Assembly (NCBI RefSeq): GCF_902833645.1
Contig: NZ_CADFGE010000001.1
Location: 558,001-622,000 of the forward strand
Direction of reading: 5' to 3'
DNA length: 64,000 nucleotides
Source of the DNA: Paraburkholderia fungorum
Lineage (GTDB): Bacteria > Pseudomonadota > Gammaproteobacteria > Burkholderiales > Burkholderiaceae
This document shows positions 24,850-33,500 of the stretch, piece by piece (positions within the stretch are counted from its first letter, which is position 1; every line of letters begins with the position of its first letter). Under the pieces are notes generated by a model, which had not been told where the DNA came from, made no database searches, and saw only the letters and a program-made list of their open reading frames with translations. A program made the position numbers and the translations under genes.

Positions 24850-25143
24850 ATGAGCAAGGTAATTAGCACATCAATCGCGGCCGTTGCCGCGCTCGCGCTG
24901 TCGGGCGGTGTTTATGCGCAGAACAACACGCTGGCGACTCCGACCACGGTGTCACCGGCCACCAATGCAACGAGCGGCTACGGCACGCCCGGCGCTACCA
25001 ACTCGGACAGCGGCGTGGGCACCGGGTCGCTGAACTCGCGCCCGCAGAAGAGCACGAACAATGGCTCGACATCCGACACGCCGGCTTATGGAACCAATAA
25101 CACGCTGGCAACCCCGACCACGATGTCGCCTGCTCCCAAATAA
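24850..25143 (+). CDS. Small secreted Asn/Thr/Ser-rich repeat protein
   Basis: This 97-residue protein has a signal peptide (MSKVISTSIAAVAALALSGG, cleavage likely after VYA at about 24). The mature part is low-complexity, rich in Asn, Thr, Ser and Gly. The words NNTLATPTTVSPA (about 25-37) and NNTLATPTTMSPA (about 83-95) bracket it as an almost exact repeat. AAGGAGAG lies before the start, and an intrinsic terminator follows at 25221, so it is a single-gene unit. It is probably periplasmic or extracellular and unstructured. Similar short proteins exist in Burkholderia without assigned role. Confidence 0.75.
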   Translation: MSKVISTSIAAVAALALSGGVYAQNNTLATPTTVSPATNATSGYGTPGATNSDSGVGTGSLNSRPQKSTNNGSTSDTPAYGTNNTLATPTTMSPAPK

Positions 25144-25220
25144 CGGCACTTAATGACGATCACCCGGCGTAAGCGCACAGCAAACAAGCGCCTCTCATTC
25201 GCCAGTCGTCACAAGAAAAG

Positions 25221-25249
25221 CCGCTGTCCTCACGGATAGCGGTTTTTTT
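25221..25249 (+). terminator. Intrinsic terminator of the small secreted-protein gene
   Basis: CCGCTGTCC and GGATAGCGG (25221-25242) pair through nine positions with one G-T, with a TCAC loop, followed by seven T. It lies 78 bases after the stop codon. Confidence 0.85.
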
Positions 25250-25353
25250 ATTTCTCCCTAAAACGGGCCGAACTGGGACGGTCGCCGTCTGGCTGCGGTC
25301 TGCCAGCTTCGGTGGTTCGACACTGCGACCGAGATCATTGGGGATCGACAGAA

Positions 25354-25761
25354 TCAAAGATGCCGGGTTTCCGATGGCGGGTTGCTCCAATCGTTCTGCA
25401 GGCCATTGACGTAGACAATCGGTGCACTCAGCGCTTCGTCAACGTTAAGGTCATCGATGCACATGATGTTGATATTGACGTACCGGAATCCAGTTTCGTT
25501 TGGCATGTCAACGCGATCAAATACGTGGACACCGCAACGCTTGCAGAACGGATGATGTGCAAACGGATTTTTGCCCCGATAGACCATCAGTGCATTTTCA
25601 TCGGTAAGAAGGCGGAACGCTTCCGGGCGAACATTTACGAGCCAGAGCCATGCTTTACTGTAGAAGGTGCAGTTGCATTTCACTGTGCCCTCGCTGAAAT
25701 CGATCTGAGCTTCGAACCTCACGGATTGGCAACGGCAACCTCCTCGATATGTCCGCAGCAT
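25354..25761 (-). CDS. GFA-domain protein
   Basis: This 135-residue protein has the zinc-binding pattern of the glutathione-dependent formaldehyde-activating (GFA/CENP-V) fold: GGCRCQSVRF (C9, C11), CNCTFY (about 29-31) and FCKRCGVHVFDR (about 73-76). The usual third-site Cys after CNC is Thr-Phe-Tyr here instead of SxC, so one ligand may differ. Its role is uncertain; most members are not proven to bind formaldehyde adducts. It lies 30 bases downstream of the metallo-hydrolase gene on the same strand and is probably the last gene of that operon. Confidence 0.87.
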   Translation of the reverse strand: MLRTYRGGCRCQSVRFEAQIDFSEGTVKCNCTFYSKAWLWLVNVRPEAFRLLTDENALMVYRGKNPFAHHPFCKRCGVHVFDRVDMPNETGFRYVNINIMCIDDLNVDEALSAPIVYVNGLQNDWSNPPSETRHL

Positions 25762-25791
25762 TGGGTGCTCCTATGGATTGAGATGCACTCG

Positions 25792-26637
25792 TCATGCTTC
25801 GGCCTCGTAAAGCAGACCGTAACTCCCGCCCGTTCGTTTTATGCGTGCGAAACCGAGTTCCCCCAAATGCATCCCAGCGATCAACAGCCCCTCCGAACTG
25901 GCTACGTCCAGGAGCCGTGATCGTGTGACGGCGGCGAGCGAAGGGTCTTGATCGAATGCAATCGATACGTCTGGCCATTTAACCTGAATGTGAGGAAAAT
26001 GAACAATATCGCCCCAAACAAGCAGGCCTTGATCGTGGGATTCGAGAAGATATCCGGAGTGCCCATCTGTGTGTCCCGGTAGCGGCATCGCCCGGATACC
26101 GGGAAGTACTTCTCCCTCATTGAACGTGCGAAGCCTGTCGCGGTAGCCGTCGAACACTTGACGTGCTATCAGGAAGTTACCTCGGGCACGCTCGCTGGCG
26201 CGACTTAGATTTCCATCGTCCTGCCAGAACTTGACCTCTTGCTGATGAGCAATAAGCTCCGCATTCGGAAAGCTAATGTGTCCGGCTGTGTCCACTAGGC
26301 CGCCGACATGATCGGGATGGGCGTGCGTAAGCAGGATCGTGTCGATTTCGGACGGTTCAACGCCAGCAAGCGATAAATTGGTTCTCAGTCGACCGCCCCA
26401 TTGTTTGATGCCTCCAGCCCCGCCGTCTATGAGAATCGTGCGGCCCGCTCCGCGCACTACGTAGCAGTTGATATGGATAGCGGAAGGCTCCTTCTGCCCT
26501 GCATCACTTTGCATTCTGGAGGCCTCGGACGGATCGATGTTCGAGAGAAAGTCGAGGCTGGCGGTGAGGTAGCCGTCGCTGATTGCGGTGATCGTGAAAT
26601 CCCCGACTCGTTGACTTGGAAAGCTAAAGGTGGACAC
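25792..26637 (-). CDS. Metallo-beta-lactamase-fold hydrolase
   Basis: This 281-residue protein has the full metal motif THAHPDHVGG (about 105-114), LPGHTDGHSGYL, WGDIVH and a C-terminal GMHLGE. It resembles the N-acyl homoserine lactonase/methyl-parathion-hydrolase-like branch, but the substrate cannot be assigned. It belongs to a leftward group 27538-25354 (hypothetical, tautomerase, this hydrolase, GFA protein) whose genes are 13-30 bases apart. The group faces a LysR gene at 27704. Confidence 0.9.
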   Translation of the reverse strand: MSTFSFPSQRVGDFTITAISDGYLTASLDFLSNIDPSEASRMQSDAGQKEPSAIHINCYVVRGAGRTILIDGGAGGIKQWGGRLRTNLSLAGVEPSEIDTILLTHAHPDHVGGLVDTAGHISFPNAELIAHQQEVKFWQDDGNLSRASERARGNFLIARQVFDGYRDRLRTFNEGEVLPGIRAMPLPGHTDGHSGYLLESHDQGLLVWGDIVHFPHIQVKWPDVSIAFDQDPSLAAVTRSRLLDVASSEGLLIAGMHLGELGFARIKRTGGSYGLLYEAEA

Positions 26638-26658
26638 GGTTCTTCTCCGGAAGACTTT

Positions 26659-26985
26659 CTAATTTCGGGCGTGAATGGTCGATGCGGCATACCCAAAACA
26701 ACGGATGCGTGCCGTGAGACCCGTGTGGCGCGCGATGGCGTCGTCCAGCGCTTCCATGAACAGGTTCATCACCGGGGGCGTGCGAAATGTCTCAAGGCGA
26801 TATTGGATTTCCGCGAAGACGGGATGTCCGTGTCCATGCCGAACGTCGACATAGATGACATGAACGTTTTTGAGTGCGGCTCCAAGGACACTCGTACAGA
26901 GTTCGATGCATTCGCTGGAAAGCTCGGCAAGCGTCTCATCAGACGGCATTTGCCCCGTAGCAATATAGAAAGTGACATTAGGCAT
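26659..26985 (-). CDS. Tautomerase-superfamily protein
   Basis: This 108-residue protein begins MPNVTFYIATGQMPSDE. Pro2 becomes the N-terminal catalytic base after Met removal in the 4-oxalocrotonate tautomerase/MIF superfamily. I therefore start it at 26985, not at the upstream ATG at 27021. The middle has two strands of the beta-alpha-beta repeat (NVHVIYVDVRHGHGHPVF). It sits between the hydrolase gene and a hypothetical gene in a tight operon, so it probably acts in the same small pathway. Confidence 0.78.
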   Translation of the reverse strand: MPNVTFYIATGQMPSDETLAELSSECIELCTSVLGAALKNVHVIYVDVRHGHGHPVFAEIQYRLETFRTPPVMNLFMEALDDAIARHTGLTARIRCFGYAASTIHARN

Positions 26986-26998
26986 CGCGGACCTGCTT

Positions 26999-27538
26999 TT
27001 ACTGTTCGACCGAAACGGCATGGGAACGCGTCAGTTGTGCTGTCATCGGCGAATAAAGATGAATGCCTGCCGACATGCTCTCGACAAGCTGAGCGTTTCG
27101 CCGGGGCAGTTTTGCGAGCCAGCGGCGGTCCGGAAACTTCTCGAGTGCGACTGCTTGCATCGCCAACGGTGTGAGGCCCATCTGGATCAGAGGCTCGGGG
27201 CCGCTTGCGCAAAGCACCAGGAGTTCATCGGCATTGACTGCCGGCGCAATGCCGATATCGCTGTAGAGATTTCGGTGCCAGTCGGTGATGTGTTGCTGCC
27301 ACCTTGCAAAATTGCCGCCGCCTTTCTGGCGATATTCCTCTCCCGTCAGGACGTCGAGACTGTCAATCGTGTGGATGGCGAGGTAGAGCGGGCAGCCATC
27401 GCTTAGTGACTTGAAGCGCTGCGACGTGTGGAAGCCCGTGACCGAGATGAGGGCGGGCAGTTTTTCAAGGCTGTAGAAGTCGTTCCATTCCGCTTCGCTG
27501 TTGGGATCGGCGAAGCTGCATTCCACGGTGTAGATCAT
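26999..27538 (-). CDS. Conserved hypothetical protein, ferredoxin-like barrel fold
   Basis: This 179-residue protein has no signal peptide. The start MIYTVECSFADPNSEAEWND and the GFHTSQRFKSL segment resemble small dimeric alpha/beta-barrel proteins (EthD/DUF-type) that bind aromatic or organic acids. It is the first gene of the leftward operon that continues with the tautomerase and MBL hydrolase, with 13 bases to the tautomerase start. It is probably an accessory or degradative enzyme of that pathway; the function is not established. Confidence 0.7.
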   Translation of the reverse strand: MIYTVECSFADPNSEAEWNDFYSLEKLPALISVTGFHTSQRFKSLSDGCPLYLAIHTIDSLDVLTGEEYRQKGGGNFARWQQHITDWHRNLYSDIGIAPAVNADELLVLCASGPEPLIQMGLTPLAMQAVALEKFPDRRWLAKLPRRNAQLVESMSAGIHLYSPMTAQLTRSHAVSVEQ

Positions 27539-27703
27539 CAGACTATCCTTCGTGACGGGGGAGCATGTTGCAGCGAACGATCCATGTTCATTGCATTAAC
27601 GTAATGCTAATCTGTGATTTACCGCGCACATATCGATATATAGTCAGCCTTCAGTGACATTTGCTCAAGCTGGAGTCGGCGTATATCAACCGGCGAGACC
27701 CCA

Positions 27704-28597
27704 ATGCGACGTAAGATTCCAAGCAATTCCGCGCTCATGGCTTTTGAGGCCGCGGCTCGACACGGCAGCTTCGCTCGCGCGGCCGAGGAGTTAGCGCTGA
27801 CTGAGGGCGCCGTTAGTCGTCAGATCGGTCGACTGGAGGCATTTTTGGGCGTCGCGCTGTTCGAGCGCGTTGGAAACCGGGTACGGCTTGCGCCCAACGG
27901 CACGCGATACGCGGCGCAGGTTCGCGAGATTCTGGATCGGCTGGAACGGGACAGCCTATATCTGATGGGACAGCCCATCGAGGGCGCGACCATTGATATT
28001 GCCGCGATTCCGACCTTTGCCACTCGTTGGTTGATCCCTCGACTGAAACGCTTTCAAGATCGGCATCCGCACATTACCGTGCACATTGCCGAGCGTATGG
28101 ACCCCTTCATTCTTGCCGGTAGCGGTTTCGACGCAGCGATCCATTTTGAGCATCCGGCGTGGGCGGGTATGCATTTGCATCGGCTGCTGGAGGAGGTGCT
28201 AGTGCCGGTCTGTAGTCCGGCGCTGCTCGCAGGCGTCGGTGCGAACCTTTCGCTCGATGAACTGCCACGCCTTCACCGGCGTCAGAACCCGGACGCATGG
28301 CAGCTATACGCTCAAGAGGCCGGTATCGTGCTGACCAATTCGGCGGTCGGCGCACGTTACGATCTCCATTCCATGTTGATCGAGGCGGCGCTAGCCGGCC
28401 TGGGGGTTGCGTTGGTGCCGCGTCTTTACGTGGGGGCAGAACTTGAACAAGGCCGTTTGGTTGCGCCCTGGCCGGACGGCAAAGCGATTGCCAAAAACTT
28501 CTGCCTCGTTCTTCCTGAGCCGATCGAGTTGAGTGAAGCGCCACTGCAGGCATTTGCGAAATGGATGCTTCAGGAAGCCCGGGGTTTAATGGCTTAA
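27704..28597 (+). CDS. LysR-family regulator, GcvA-like
   Basis: This 297-residue protein begins MRRKIPSNSALMAFEAAARH, the pattern of GcvA-like LysR proteins. It has helix-turn-helix SFARAAEELALTEGAVSRQI (24-43) and a C-terminal effector domain (GLGVALVPRLYVGAELEQGRL). It is divergent from the hypothetical/tautomerase/MBL/GFA operon across about 165 bases, so that operon is the likely target. Low-GC bases around 27590-27650 between them probably hold both promoters. Confidence 0.93.
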   Translation: MRRKIPSNSALMAFEAAARHGSFARAAEELALTEGAVSRQIGRLEAFLGVALFERVGNRVRLAPNGTRYAAQVREILDRLERDSLYLMGQPIEGATIDIAAIPTFATRWLIPRLKRFQDRHPHITVHIAERMDPFILAGSGFDAAIHFEHPAWAGMHLHRLLEEVLVPVCSPALLAGVGANLSLDELPRLHRRQNPDAWQLYAQEAGIVLTNSAVGARYDLHSMLIEAALAGLGVALVPRLYVGAELEQGRLVAPWPDGKAIAKNFCLVLPEPIELSEAPLQAFAKWMLQEARGLMA

Positions 28598-28964
28598 AGC
28601 AGGGCCTGACGCTCATCAAAACCAGCCTGGCCTCCGCCGTTTTCCTCGCGATGGTCGACGATTCTGCTTACCTGCCCTGAGGTTGTGACCGGGGCCGAAA
28701 GAGTAGTGTCCGCCTCGACGCCGCGACTTGACCCAATGCAGATTGGCTACCGGCCCGGTGAGACCTCGTGACAGCTTGACTACCGCTTTGGTCAGGCATC
28801 GTGAAACGCCCCTCGGTTATGCTCTTGACGCGCCGTATTGGCCTGGCAGCAACTAGGGAAGGGTGAAGCGACACCCGAAAACCGGTTACTTTGTATTTTC
28901 ACACGGTTTTGGCCGGACTCAGCGTGATGACGAGCGGCCAAGTTCGAGCCAGCGCTTATCTTCA
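28598..28964. other. Intergenic region without a recognised gene
   Basis: These 367 bases lie between convergent genes. The leftward frame 28668-28874 (68 codons) is Arg/Ser-rich and lacks a recognisable family. I see no terminal repeats or transposase motif, although the uneven composition could mean foreign or decayed DNA. Confidence 0.5.
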
Positions 28965-29630
28965 TCAGCCGGTCGGCGGCTTGCCAGTGAAAACCGCCAA
29001 TTGAGCGTCGAAAGCGCGTTTGTAGGCGGGCCGCGCTTCGCCGCGGGCGACATAAGCGGAGAGGTTCGGGTATTCGTCCAGCAAACCCGATGCTCTCAGC
29101 CTGAGCAGCACCGACACCATCATCAGGTCGCCCGCGCTGAACGCACCATCGAGCCAGTCGGCGTTGCCAAGGCGATCGGAAAGCTCACGCAACCGGTCAC
29201 GGATGCGATCTTCGACGATAGGCAGGCGCTGCTCGTACCAGGCCTTGTCCGCCTCCTGAAACCTGGTGGTCTGGAGATCGAGGATCGGTGGCTCGACCGT
29301 GTTGAGCGCCGCAAACATCCATGTGATCGCGCGTGCGCGGGCATTCGCACCGTCAGGTAGCAGGCCTGTATGGTGCTCTGCGATATGGAACACGATGGCT
29401 CCCGATTCGAACAGGGTCAGCGCGCCTTCTTCATAGGTCGGGATCTGCCCAAAGGGATGAAGTGCTCGATGCGCGGGTTCCTTCATTGCGCTGAAAGAAA
29501 CAAGGCGAACCTCGTAAGCTTGGCCGGCTTCTTCAAGCGCCCAGCGAACCCGCATGTCACGCGCCAGTCCCTTGCCGCGATCGGGCGATCGTTCAAAGAC
29601 GGTGATAACGGGGATCGGTTGCGGGGGCAT
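28965..29630 (-). CDS. Glutathione S-transferase-family protein
   Basis: This 221-residue protein has an N-terminal thioredoxin-like domain (VITVFERSPDRGKGLARDMRVRWALEEAG, HPFGQIPTYEEGALTLFESGAIVFHIAE) and an all-helical C-terminal domain. The QIP (cis-Pro) and ESGAI (Glu-Ser glutathione site) segments are intact. I start at 29630 because AAAGGAGA lies just before; the frame extends to 29678. It probably conjugates or reduces electrophiles with glutathione. It has no operon partner. Confidence 0.9.
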   Translation of the reverse strand: MPPQPIPVITVFERSPDRGKGLARDMRVRWALEEAGQAYEVRLVSFSAMKEPAHRALHPFGQIPTYEEGALTLFESGAIVFHIAEHHTGLLPDGANARARAITWMFAALNTVEPPILDLQTTRFQEADKAWYEQRLPIVEDRIRDRLRELSDRLGNADWLDGAFSAGDLMMVSVLLRLRASGLLDEYPNLSAYVARGEARPAYKRAFDAQLAVFTGKPPTG

Positions 29631-29896
29631 GGTGATTTCTCCTTTGCCAGATGTCTCGTCGAGTGCCGGACACGTCACTCCGGCACTTATCTATCAGACG
29701 TTCGCGATGGGGCTAAATCGACATCCTCGAACTAATTTTTTCTCAGGGATTGGGTAAATCGGTGTCCAGAACGACATCATCCGGGCACGAGACCGGTCTT
29801 CGCCATTCTGTTGAAAGCCCCAGGTAAGAATTCGGATCGTATGCATGCGGGCCATAACCTGTCGCAATTCGCCGGCACCAGCCGAAGCGGGTCAGC

Positions 29897-30466
29897 TCAC
29901 TTGTCGGTATCCAGCAAGGTCTCAGCGGTGATGACGGTGCAGTATTCCTGGTCCAGATTGGCAAGCGACATTGCGTGCACGTCCTCCGCGCTTCGCAGGT
30001 TGCCATTCCAGTCTTTTCGATCAAACGTAAAACAGCAATCGGCTACGAGGTAGGTTGTGAAGCCCAGGTTGCCGGCCATACGGACCGTCGCTTCGACAGA
30101 GTTATTGGTGATGACGCCGGCGACCACCAGTGTGTGATGGCCTTGTGCGCGAAGTTGGGCTTCCAGATTCGTACCTATGAACGCATTGTTGGTCCGTTTC
30201 GGAATGACCGGCTCGCCGGCGACAGGTGTGGCCTCAGGTTTGAAGTCGTGTCCGCTTTGGCCCGGTCGATAATGCGAGCCGGGTTCGGTCGAGTCGTGCC
30301 GAATGTGCCATACCGGCCAGCCATGCCGCCGCCAGTGGTCGAGCAAACGTGCAATCTGAAGCTCGGCAAGCGGGTTGTTTCTGCGTCCCCAGCTTGGGTG
30401 GTCGATGGCTTTCTGAAGATCCACGAGCATAAGCACGGCGCCGGCCGGGCGTGGCAAGGCAGTCAT
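29897..30466 (-). CDS. Isochorismatase-like hydrolase with Ser at the Cys site
   Basis: This 189-residue protein has the cysteine-hydrolase fold: Asp16 (LVDLQKA), Lys90 (VIPKRTNNAF) and the nucleophile loop GVITNNSVEATVRMAGNLGF, where Ser123 occupies the position of the usual catalytic Cys. A cis-peptide pattern and the C-terminal DCCFTFDRKDW are intact. Homologues with this NNSVEAT loop are common, so the change is a subfamily trait and not a mutation. Activity may be hydrolytic with Ser, or weak. The gene is isolated and leftward. Confidence 0.87.
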   Translation of the reverse strand: MTALPRPAGAVLMLVDLQKAIDHPSWGRRNNPLAELQIARLLDHWRRHGWPVWHIRHDSTEPGSHYRPGQSGHDFKPEATPVAGEPVIPKRTNNAFIGTNLEAQLRAQGHHTLVVAGVITNNSVEATVRMAGNLGFTTYLVADCCFTFDRKDWNGNLRSAEDVHAMSLANLDQEYCTVITAETLLDTDK

Positions 30467-30957
30467 TTTTTTCCCTGCGTAAGCGGACGTTGTCGCGAAG
30501 CGATTCGATTCAGGACTTTATCGCAAGTCGGCCGCAAGTTCGCACTCGCGGCAGTTGCCCGGTTTGATGCGGCCAGGACGAGACACTTGACTAAGGCGCC
30601 TGGATCGTCAACATCCCATGAGCGCGCGGGATGGATGTGCGCACCTTTCTCCTCAAACAACCTGGCCCGTGAATAGAAATGAGCGGTTTTGTCTTCACGG
30701 AGATTCTTCAACGGAGATACGGACGATGAACTCGAAAGCTACTTACTGGCGGTTGAGCCGAAGTTTGAGCAGCGATTGCATGAAGGGGCCTCCGAAGCTG
30801 GAGGCCCCACATTAGCGGCCGACTTACCCACGGTATACGCTTTGGCCGGCACGGACGTCTTTCTTTCCAAAAAACCTGGTAATTGAGGTTTCCGAAATAT
30901 TTTTAGATGTCGACCGGTCGTCACCGGCCCGGTTTCAGCCACGCAAGACTCTCCAGA
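30467..30957. other. Intergenic region without a recognised gene
   Basis: These 491 bases contain only a strong hairpin (30785-30808). Frames such as 30689-30886 rightward (65 codons) and 30463-30711 leftward (82 codons) have no family pattern and start without ribosome sites. Confidence 0.5.
30785..30808. terminator. Strong hairpin, possible terminator
   Basis: GGGGCCTCC (30785-30793) and GGAGGCCCC (30800-30808) form a perfect 9-bp stem with a 6-base loop. There is no T-run on either strand, so it is either a weak terminator of the leftward esterase gene, about 150 bases away, or a processing signal. Confidence 0.45.
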
Positions 30958-31812
30958 TCAGGCACGCATCATGTCGATGACGGCTTGCGACAGTGCTCCG
31001 CCCACCTCTCCAAGCCTGTCGACGGCATCGAAATGGTGCCCGTCCCGTTGACGTACGATCCGCACGTCGAGACCATGGTTATTCAGGAGCGTCTGGTATT
31101 CCGCCTGCAACCTGTGGAACTCATCGGACTCATCGCCGCCGACGGTCAGGATGAACGGCAGAACTGTCGAGGGCAGATGGAACTTGGGGCTGAAATCAGC
31201 CACCTCCCGCTCATCGAGTTTGACGGCGTTGTTGAGATAGCACAGCCGGATCGGTTCCAGATCGTAAAGACCGCTGATCGCGCAAGCACCCTTCACAACG
31301 TTTGCGGGAAGATCATGCTTCGTCCAGTCGGTGCCGGCCAGAATCGCGGTCAAGTGGCCGCCCGCCGAGCTTCCGGACACGTAGATTGCGTCGCGGTCGA
31401 GGCCGAGTGCCTGTGCATTTCGATAAAGATGAGCAATCGCCTGGATGTTGTCCAGGACGATGTCCCCCATTCGCACTGAGGGCGCGAGTCGATAGTTCAC
31501 GACCGCCACGTTGATGTTCGCTTCCAGATAGGGAAGCGCCACTGTGCTGAAGTCGGATTTATCGAGCGATTGCCAATAGCCGCCGTGGATGAAGATGAGG
31601 ACCGGACGCCCCTTGTCCTTCGCGGGGAAGAAATCGAGCGTTTGTTTTTCGTCCGCGCCATAGCGCACATTTTCGTTCACCGTGTGGTCGCGACGAAACT
31701 GGGCGCTCGTCTGCGACCAGCGGGCGAATATCTCCAGATGGTCGGGGATTCCGGCGCGAACATTGTATTGTTGATCCAAAGCCTCTTGATTAAACGAACG
31801 GTAAACCGGCAT
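30958..31812 (-). CDS. Alpha/beta-hydrolase esterase, arylformamidase-like
   Basis: This 284-residue protein of the hormone-sensitive-lipase/kynurenine-formamidase type has the oxyanion motif HGGYW (76-80), the nucleophile elbow GSSAGG with Ser149, an acid in GGDESDE and His in GHHFD. I start at 31812 because GAGG precedes it; the open frame to 31914 adds no domain. The substrate is an amide or ester of unknown nature. It is divergent from the AraC-family gene at 31941, the likely regulator. No kynurenine pathway genes are nearby. Confidence 0.88.
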   Translation of the reverse strand: MPVYRSFNQEALDQQYNVRAGIPDHLEIFARWSQTSAQFRRDHTVNENVRYGADEKQTLDFFPAKDKGRPVLIFIHGGYWQSLDKSDFSTVALPYLEANINVAVVNYRLAPSVRMGDIVLDNIQAIAHLYRNAQALGLDRDAIYVSGSSAGGHLTAILAGTDWTKHDLPANVVKGACAISGLYDLEPIRLCYLNNAVKLDEREVADFSPKFHLPSTVLPFILTVGGDESDEFHRLQAEYQTLLNNHGLDVRIVRQRDGHHFDAVDRLGEVGGALSQAVIDMMRA

Positions 31813-31940
31813 CCTGTACCTCATTGAAAGTGCGTTGAAGGAGTAAGCGAACATTCGGGCGTCCGCGTCACTCCGTAAATTACAGGCGCTGCGGGCTGGC
31901 ACGCTCGCGCGCAAGTGACAACATTGATTGAGGACACGCC

Positions 31941-32726
31941 ATGTTCGGCAAGAGCGAAAACCGGGACGACTACCAACTCATCCAGCAGCGAGTCGGCGGA
32001 ATGGCCCGCGATCTACCCGACAGGTTCTTCATCGACTATCACGAACATCGGCGCGGCCAGCTGATCTACGCGTACGCCGGGTCCATTCTCGTCACTGCTG
32101 AGGGCGGCTCGTGGGTCGTGCCGCCGCTGCGCGCTGTGTGGGTACCGCCTCGGGTACGCCATTGCATGCAGGCAATTGGCCGCATTGAAATGCGCACGCT
32201 CTACTTCGATCCGGAACACACGCCGCTCGCCTCGACCGCATGTTGCGTGGTCTCCATCTCGCCGCTGCTGCGCGAGTTGATCGCGTCTGTCGTCAAGATG
32301 CCGGTTGACTACGACGAACACGGGCGCGATGGCCTCGTGGTCGAACTGCTGTTTCAGGAGATCAAACCGCTGCAGATCGAGCCGCTGCATCTGCCGATGC
32401 CGAACGATGCACGCATCGCGCGTATTTGCCGCTGGATCGTCGCGAATCCGGCCGAGGAGACGTCCGTTACCTCCTGGAGCAAGGTGGTTGGTGCTAGTGA
32501 ACGCACGATCATTAGACTGTTTCCCGAAGAAACCGGCATGACATTCACGCGCTGGAGGCAGCAGGCCCGTTTGCTCGCGGCCGTGCAGATGCTCGCTAAC
32601 GACCGCCCTGTCACCGAAATCGCCACGGAGCTCGGCTACGACAGTCCTAGCGCGTTCAGCGCGATGTTCCGCAAAGCGTTGGGAAGCAGCCCCACGGAGT
32701 ATTTCCGGCGTACCGACATCGACTGA
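31941..32726 (+). CDS. AraC-family regulator with cupin domain
   Basis: This 261-residue regulator has an N-terminal cupin-like sensor (HRRGQLIYAYAGSILVTAEGGSWVVPPLRAVWVPPRVRHCM, in pieces along residues 37-77) and a C-terminal pair of helix-turn-helix units (about 165-258, with MTFTRWRQQARLLAAVQML and the final DSPSAFSAMFRKALGSSPTEY). It is divergent from the esterase gene across about 128 bases. The small-molecule signal is unknown. Confidence 0.93.
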   Translation: MFGKSENRDDYQLIQQRVGGMARDLPDRFFIDYHEHRRGQLIYAYAGSILVTAEGGSWVVPPLRAVWVPPRVRHCMQAIGRIEMRTLYFDPEHTPLASTACCVVSISPLLRELIASVVKMPVDYDEHGRDGLVVELLFQEIKPLQIEPLHLPMPNDARIARICRWIVANPAEETSVTSWSKVVGASERTIIRLFPEETGMTFTRWRQQARLLAAVQMLANDRPVTEIATELGYDSPSAFSAMFRKALGSSPTEYFRRTDID

Positions 32727-32868
32727 GGCGTGTCGCTTATCCCGCCGTTTATTCATCGCCAGAATGGCGTCAACGCGACGAATCGTGGCGCTATCGCGAG
32801 CGTCCGCTGTGCGCTAATTGTTCATAGTGATCGTGAAGGCCGCGTGGGCGGCAAACACAGGAGCTGTA

Positions 32869-33333
32869 ATGACAATTTACGATCGCATTCGCGAAGCGGG
32901 AATAACGCTTCCGACACCCGCTGTTCCCGCCGCTGCATTCCGTCCCTACGTTCTTTTAGATAATCAACTGATCGTTTCAGGACAATTGCCGGTGCGGGAC
33001 GGAAAGGCACTGTTTACCGGCAGAGTGCCTGACGTGGTGTCGGTCGCAGATGCTCAGGGCGCAGCGCGACTGTGCGTGGTCAACATCCTGGCGTGGGCAC
33101 ACCATGCTACGGAAGGGGATCTGAACCGGATCAGGAAGGTATTGCGACTCGGCGGATTTGTCGCGACGTCGGACGGTTTCGCCGATGCCCCTGCCGTTAT
33201 CAATGCGGCATCCGAGCTTGTCACCCAGATTTTCGGTGAGCGAGGCTCGCACGCAAGAATCGCGATAGGCGTGGCAAGCCTGCCCCTCAATGCACCGGTG
33301 GAAGTCGAAGCGACGTTTGCACTGGCGGGATGA
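32869..33333 (+). CDS. RidA-family protein
   Basis: This 154-residue protein of the YjgF/RidA superfamily carries PYVLLDNQLIVSGQLPVRDGK and GSHARIAIGVASLPLNAPVEVEATFAL. The latter contains the Arg that binds the carboxylate in imine deaminases (R in HARIAIG). It should deaminate reactive enamines/imines or a related compound. The start at 32869 has AGGAG just upstream; the frame runs back to 32818. It follows the AraC gene on the same strand. Confidence 0.88.
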   Translation: MTIYDRIREAGITLPTPAVPAAAFRPYVLLDNQLIVSGQLPVRDGKALFTGRVPDVVSVADAQGAARLCVVNILAWAHHATEGDLNRIRKVLRLGGFVATSDGFADAPAVINAASELVTQIFGERGSHARIAIGVASLPLNAPVEVEATFALAG

Positions 33334-33500
33334 AATGGGCGCGGCGGGCGGACTGCCCGTATGCGCAGGGGAGCGCGCACCGCGATGCAGTTGCGCGTCA
33401 TCCTGTCAGACGAAGATAACCGTCGTGTCTCGAGTCGGCGCCGAGGTTGCCCCGGGTCGCGCCGACAACATTCAATTCACTCCTTCACTTATACACCGAC

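Noticed and set aside
28598..28964. Possible insertion-sequence or group II intron fragment
   Set aside because: No terminal inverted repeats, target duplication or transposase motif could be found by eye.
29743..30024. Leftward frame overlapping the end of the isochorismatase-like gene
   Set aside because: Codon bias is coding-like for about 50 codons, but it starts inside another gene in a shifted frame and matches no family I know.
30689..30886. Rightward 65-codon frame in the 30.5-30.9 kb gap
   Set aside because: It runs through a perfect 9-bp hairpin, has no ribosome site and no recognisable domain.
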